Shown here: positions 4,838 through 6,052 of the stretch, piece by piece | How the letters are laid out: each line of letters starts with the position of its first letter | Numbering within the stretch: the first letter of the stretch is position 1 | Origin: Candidatus Heimdallarchaeota archaeon | GTDB taxonomy: Archaea > Asgardarchaeota > Heimdallarchaeia > Hodarchaeales > S146-22 | Assembly: GCA_015520535.1 (NCBI GenBank) | Contig: WAPZ01000347.1 | Span: 1-6,052, forward strand | Reading direction: 5' to 3' | Length of the DNA stretch: 6,052 nucleotides | The notes under the pieces: generated by a model | Seen by the model: only the letters and a program-made list of their open reading frames with translations | Told to the model about the DNA's origin: nothing | The model's database searches: none | Position numbers and translations under genes: made by a program

Positions 4838-6052
4838 ATGATTTGTACGAATAATCCGTATCAGGAACTCCTAAGAGCCTTTTTTATTAATCTTGAAAGA
4901 AAACTTATCGGTGAAGAGCTATGGATTTTAGCCGCTTTTTCCGGGGTAGTGTTATTAACGGTTTTTGTCTGGGTTTATAATATAGTTAAGACCAACCAAA
5001 AGAAAAGTTTTTTAACGACAGCACTTTTTTTTGCCTTAACGTTTATGGTTGTTTTGATTGGTCAATTTCCAAATTTTGGCCGTTACAATACACATATCAA
5101 TGAAGCACAGCACATCGCCGAGGCAAACGTTCTTGTTCACAATCCTGTTTTCTGGCGTGATGTAGACGGAACTACTATTGGACCAATTCCAATATATATC
5201 CTTTCTATTCTGGGCCATTTCGATTTGTCAATTGACTATTTCACGGCGAAAATTTTAAACATAATACTATGGTTGACAATTATTATAATAATATTTAAAG
5301 CTCTGCGGGTTAACCTGAATTCTGGTGTCAGCCGGTTTGCTATATTGCCGCTTATTGTTTTTGTGGCTCTGTTCTCAGACAAGGATTTTGTGTCTTATAA
5401 TGGTGAAGTCCCTACACTCGTCTTGTTATCAGTATCTGTTTGGATATTTTTCCATTTAATAAAAACAGGCGCCAATAATTACTTTTTAAATTTTCTGTTA
5501 GGCTTTTTATTGACTTTGGTACCTTTTTCTAAAATTCAGGCTGGTCCGGTTGCTGCATACATAGGCATTTTTTATTTGATGTGGATATTAAAAAACAAAA
5601 ATGGATTCAAACCGGTAATCTTTTTATTATCTGGAGTAATTGTTCCTGTTATTTTGATTGCTGGTTATCTGGTTCAATTTGATATATGGAGAGATTTTTA
5701 TGAATCCTATATCTTAAATAACCTTTTTTATGCGGGTAAAGGAGAGGGACTGGCTCATAATAAGGGGGTAGTAATGAACGCCGTAAAATTTCTTTTTATC
5801 CTTTTCAGAGGAATTGAATTCAGATTATTCTTTTCTGTCTTTGTTTTGATAATCCTTGTATGGGGTTTTTTCACAGTGAGCAAAGAACAAAAAAGAAGAT
5901 GGAGTTCAATACTATTTGGTAAAACCCACAAATTGTTTCTAACCGGATTGCTACTCGTCAGTGCTTTTGTCGTATACCTGCCGGGCAATGTTTTTCTCCA
6001 CTATGCTTTGTTTTTAATTCCACCGATAGTCCTCGTAACAGGATATTTATGG
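4838..6052 (+). CDS. Polytopic GT-C-type glycosyltransferase-like membrane protein (3' partial)
   Basis: The frame is open from ATG 4838 to the right edge, giving 405 residues with no stop; the gene continues outside. The start is the first ATG after an in-frame TAA at 4814-4816. At least nine hydrophobic segments can be seen, roughly at 28-50, 57-75, 136-153, 165-180, 191-208, 214-230, 236-252, 258-280, 315-345, 365-382 and 386-404 (some short or double). After the second comes a hydrophilic loop (76-112) with 'NTHINEAQHIAEA' and 'WRDVDGTTIGPIPIYIL', matching the first-loop pattern of PMT/ArnT-like GT-C enzymes: an acidic residue (here Glu88), an amphipathic helix, then G-P-x-x-x-Y. 'PFSKIQAGP' (229-237) and 'FLHYALFLIPP' (386-396) also fit. 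Such enzymes move a sugar from a polyprenyl-phosphate donor to lipids, glycans or proteins on the periplasmic side. Donor and acceptor are unknown. It starts 37 nt after the hydrolase. Confidence 0.75.
   Translation, partial: MICTNNPYQELLRAFFINLERKLIGEELWILAAFSGVVLLTVFVWVYNIVKTNQKKSFLTTALFFALTFMVVLIGQFPNFGRYNTHINEAQHIAEANVLVHNPVFWRDVDGTTIGPIPIYILSILGHFDLSIDYFTAKILNIILWLTIIIIIFKALRVNLNSGVSRFAILPLIVFVALFSDKDFVSYNGEVPTLVLLSVSVWIFFHLIKTGANNYFLNFLLGFLLTLVPFSKIQAGPVAAYIGIFYLMWILKNKNGFKPVIFLLSGVIVPVILIAGYLVQFDIWRDFYESYILNNLFYAGKGEGLAHNKGVVMNAVKFLFILFRGIEFRLFFSVFVLIILVWGFFTVSKEQKRRWSSILFGKTHKLFLTGLLLVSAFVVYLPGNVFLHYALFLIPPIVLVTGYLW
5063..5173 (+). other. Candidate catalytic first periplasmic loop of the GT-C-like protein
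   Basis: Residues 76-112 form the only long hydrophilic stretch in the N-terminal third of the protein. It contains N83, H85, N87, Glu88 and H91, then W105-R106-D107. In characterised GT-C enzymes the catalytic acidic residue is found in this loop; Glu88 is the best candidate by position, with D107 or D109 as alternatives. The usual Asp-Glu pair is here Asn-Glu. Confidence 0.45.

Noticed and set aside
4802..4883. Near-repeat AAGAGCTTTT (4802) and AAGAGCCTTTT (4873)
   Set aside because: It is short, imperfect and T-rich; the second copy is inside coding sequence. No sign of an attachment site or element end.
5036..5218. Minus-strand open frame of 60 codons
   Set aside because: It is fully inside the GT-C-like coding frame, which runs uninterrupted through it; the protein has no domain signal.
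5755..5988. Minus-strand open frame of 77 codons
   Set aside because: It overlaps the GT-C-like frame throughout; the translation is low-complexity and basic, typical of antisense of hydrophobic codons.

Overview
The window suggests a Bacteroidota genome, of a Cytophaga- or Saprospira-like type. It is AT-rich. The first gene ends in a type IX secretion (T9SS) type A sorting domain, carries several modules almost confined to that phylum (a 'WNLIANPYP' module, a degenerate dockerin-like pair ending in 'WRFV'), and starts lack strong Shine-Dalgarno sequences. I cannot name a species.

Layout: four genes, all on the + strand and closely packed, with junctions of 27 nt, an 8-nt overlap and 37 nt. 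(1) From the left edge to 3557: the C-terminal 1184 residues of a very large secreted surface protein whose start lies outside the window. (2) 3585-3875: a 96-residue protein with a signal peptide, eight cysteines in two similar blocks, and a C-terminal hydrophobic segment with a basic tail that resembles a sorting tail. (3) 3868-4800: a membrane-anchored alpha/beta hydrolase with a complete Ser-Asp-His triad. (4) 4838 to the right edge: a polytopic membrane protein of at least 405 residues that looks like a GT-C (PMT/ArnT-like) glycosyltransferase. The last gene runs off the end, so an ORF finder that requires a stop codon would miss it.

How they may work together: tight co-directional spacing and the absence of a convincing terminator suggest co-transcription, though the 27-nt junction after gene 1 and a weak hairpin at the end of gene 3 leave room for separate units. 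The T9SS protein would be exported to the surface. The small Cys-rich protein would sit in the inner membrane or be processed at its C-terminal tail. The hydrolase and the GT-C protein are envelope enzymes of unknown substrate. A shared role in envelope or surface-glycan biology is inference only.

There is no RNA gene, insertion sequence, CRISPR array or origin that I can support. The three minus-strand open frames (around 383-580, 5036-5218 and 5755-5988) are shadows of the + strand genes. No gene-free stretch exceeds 37 bases.
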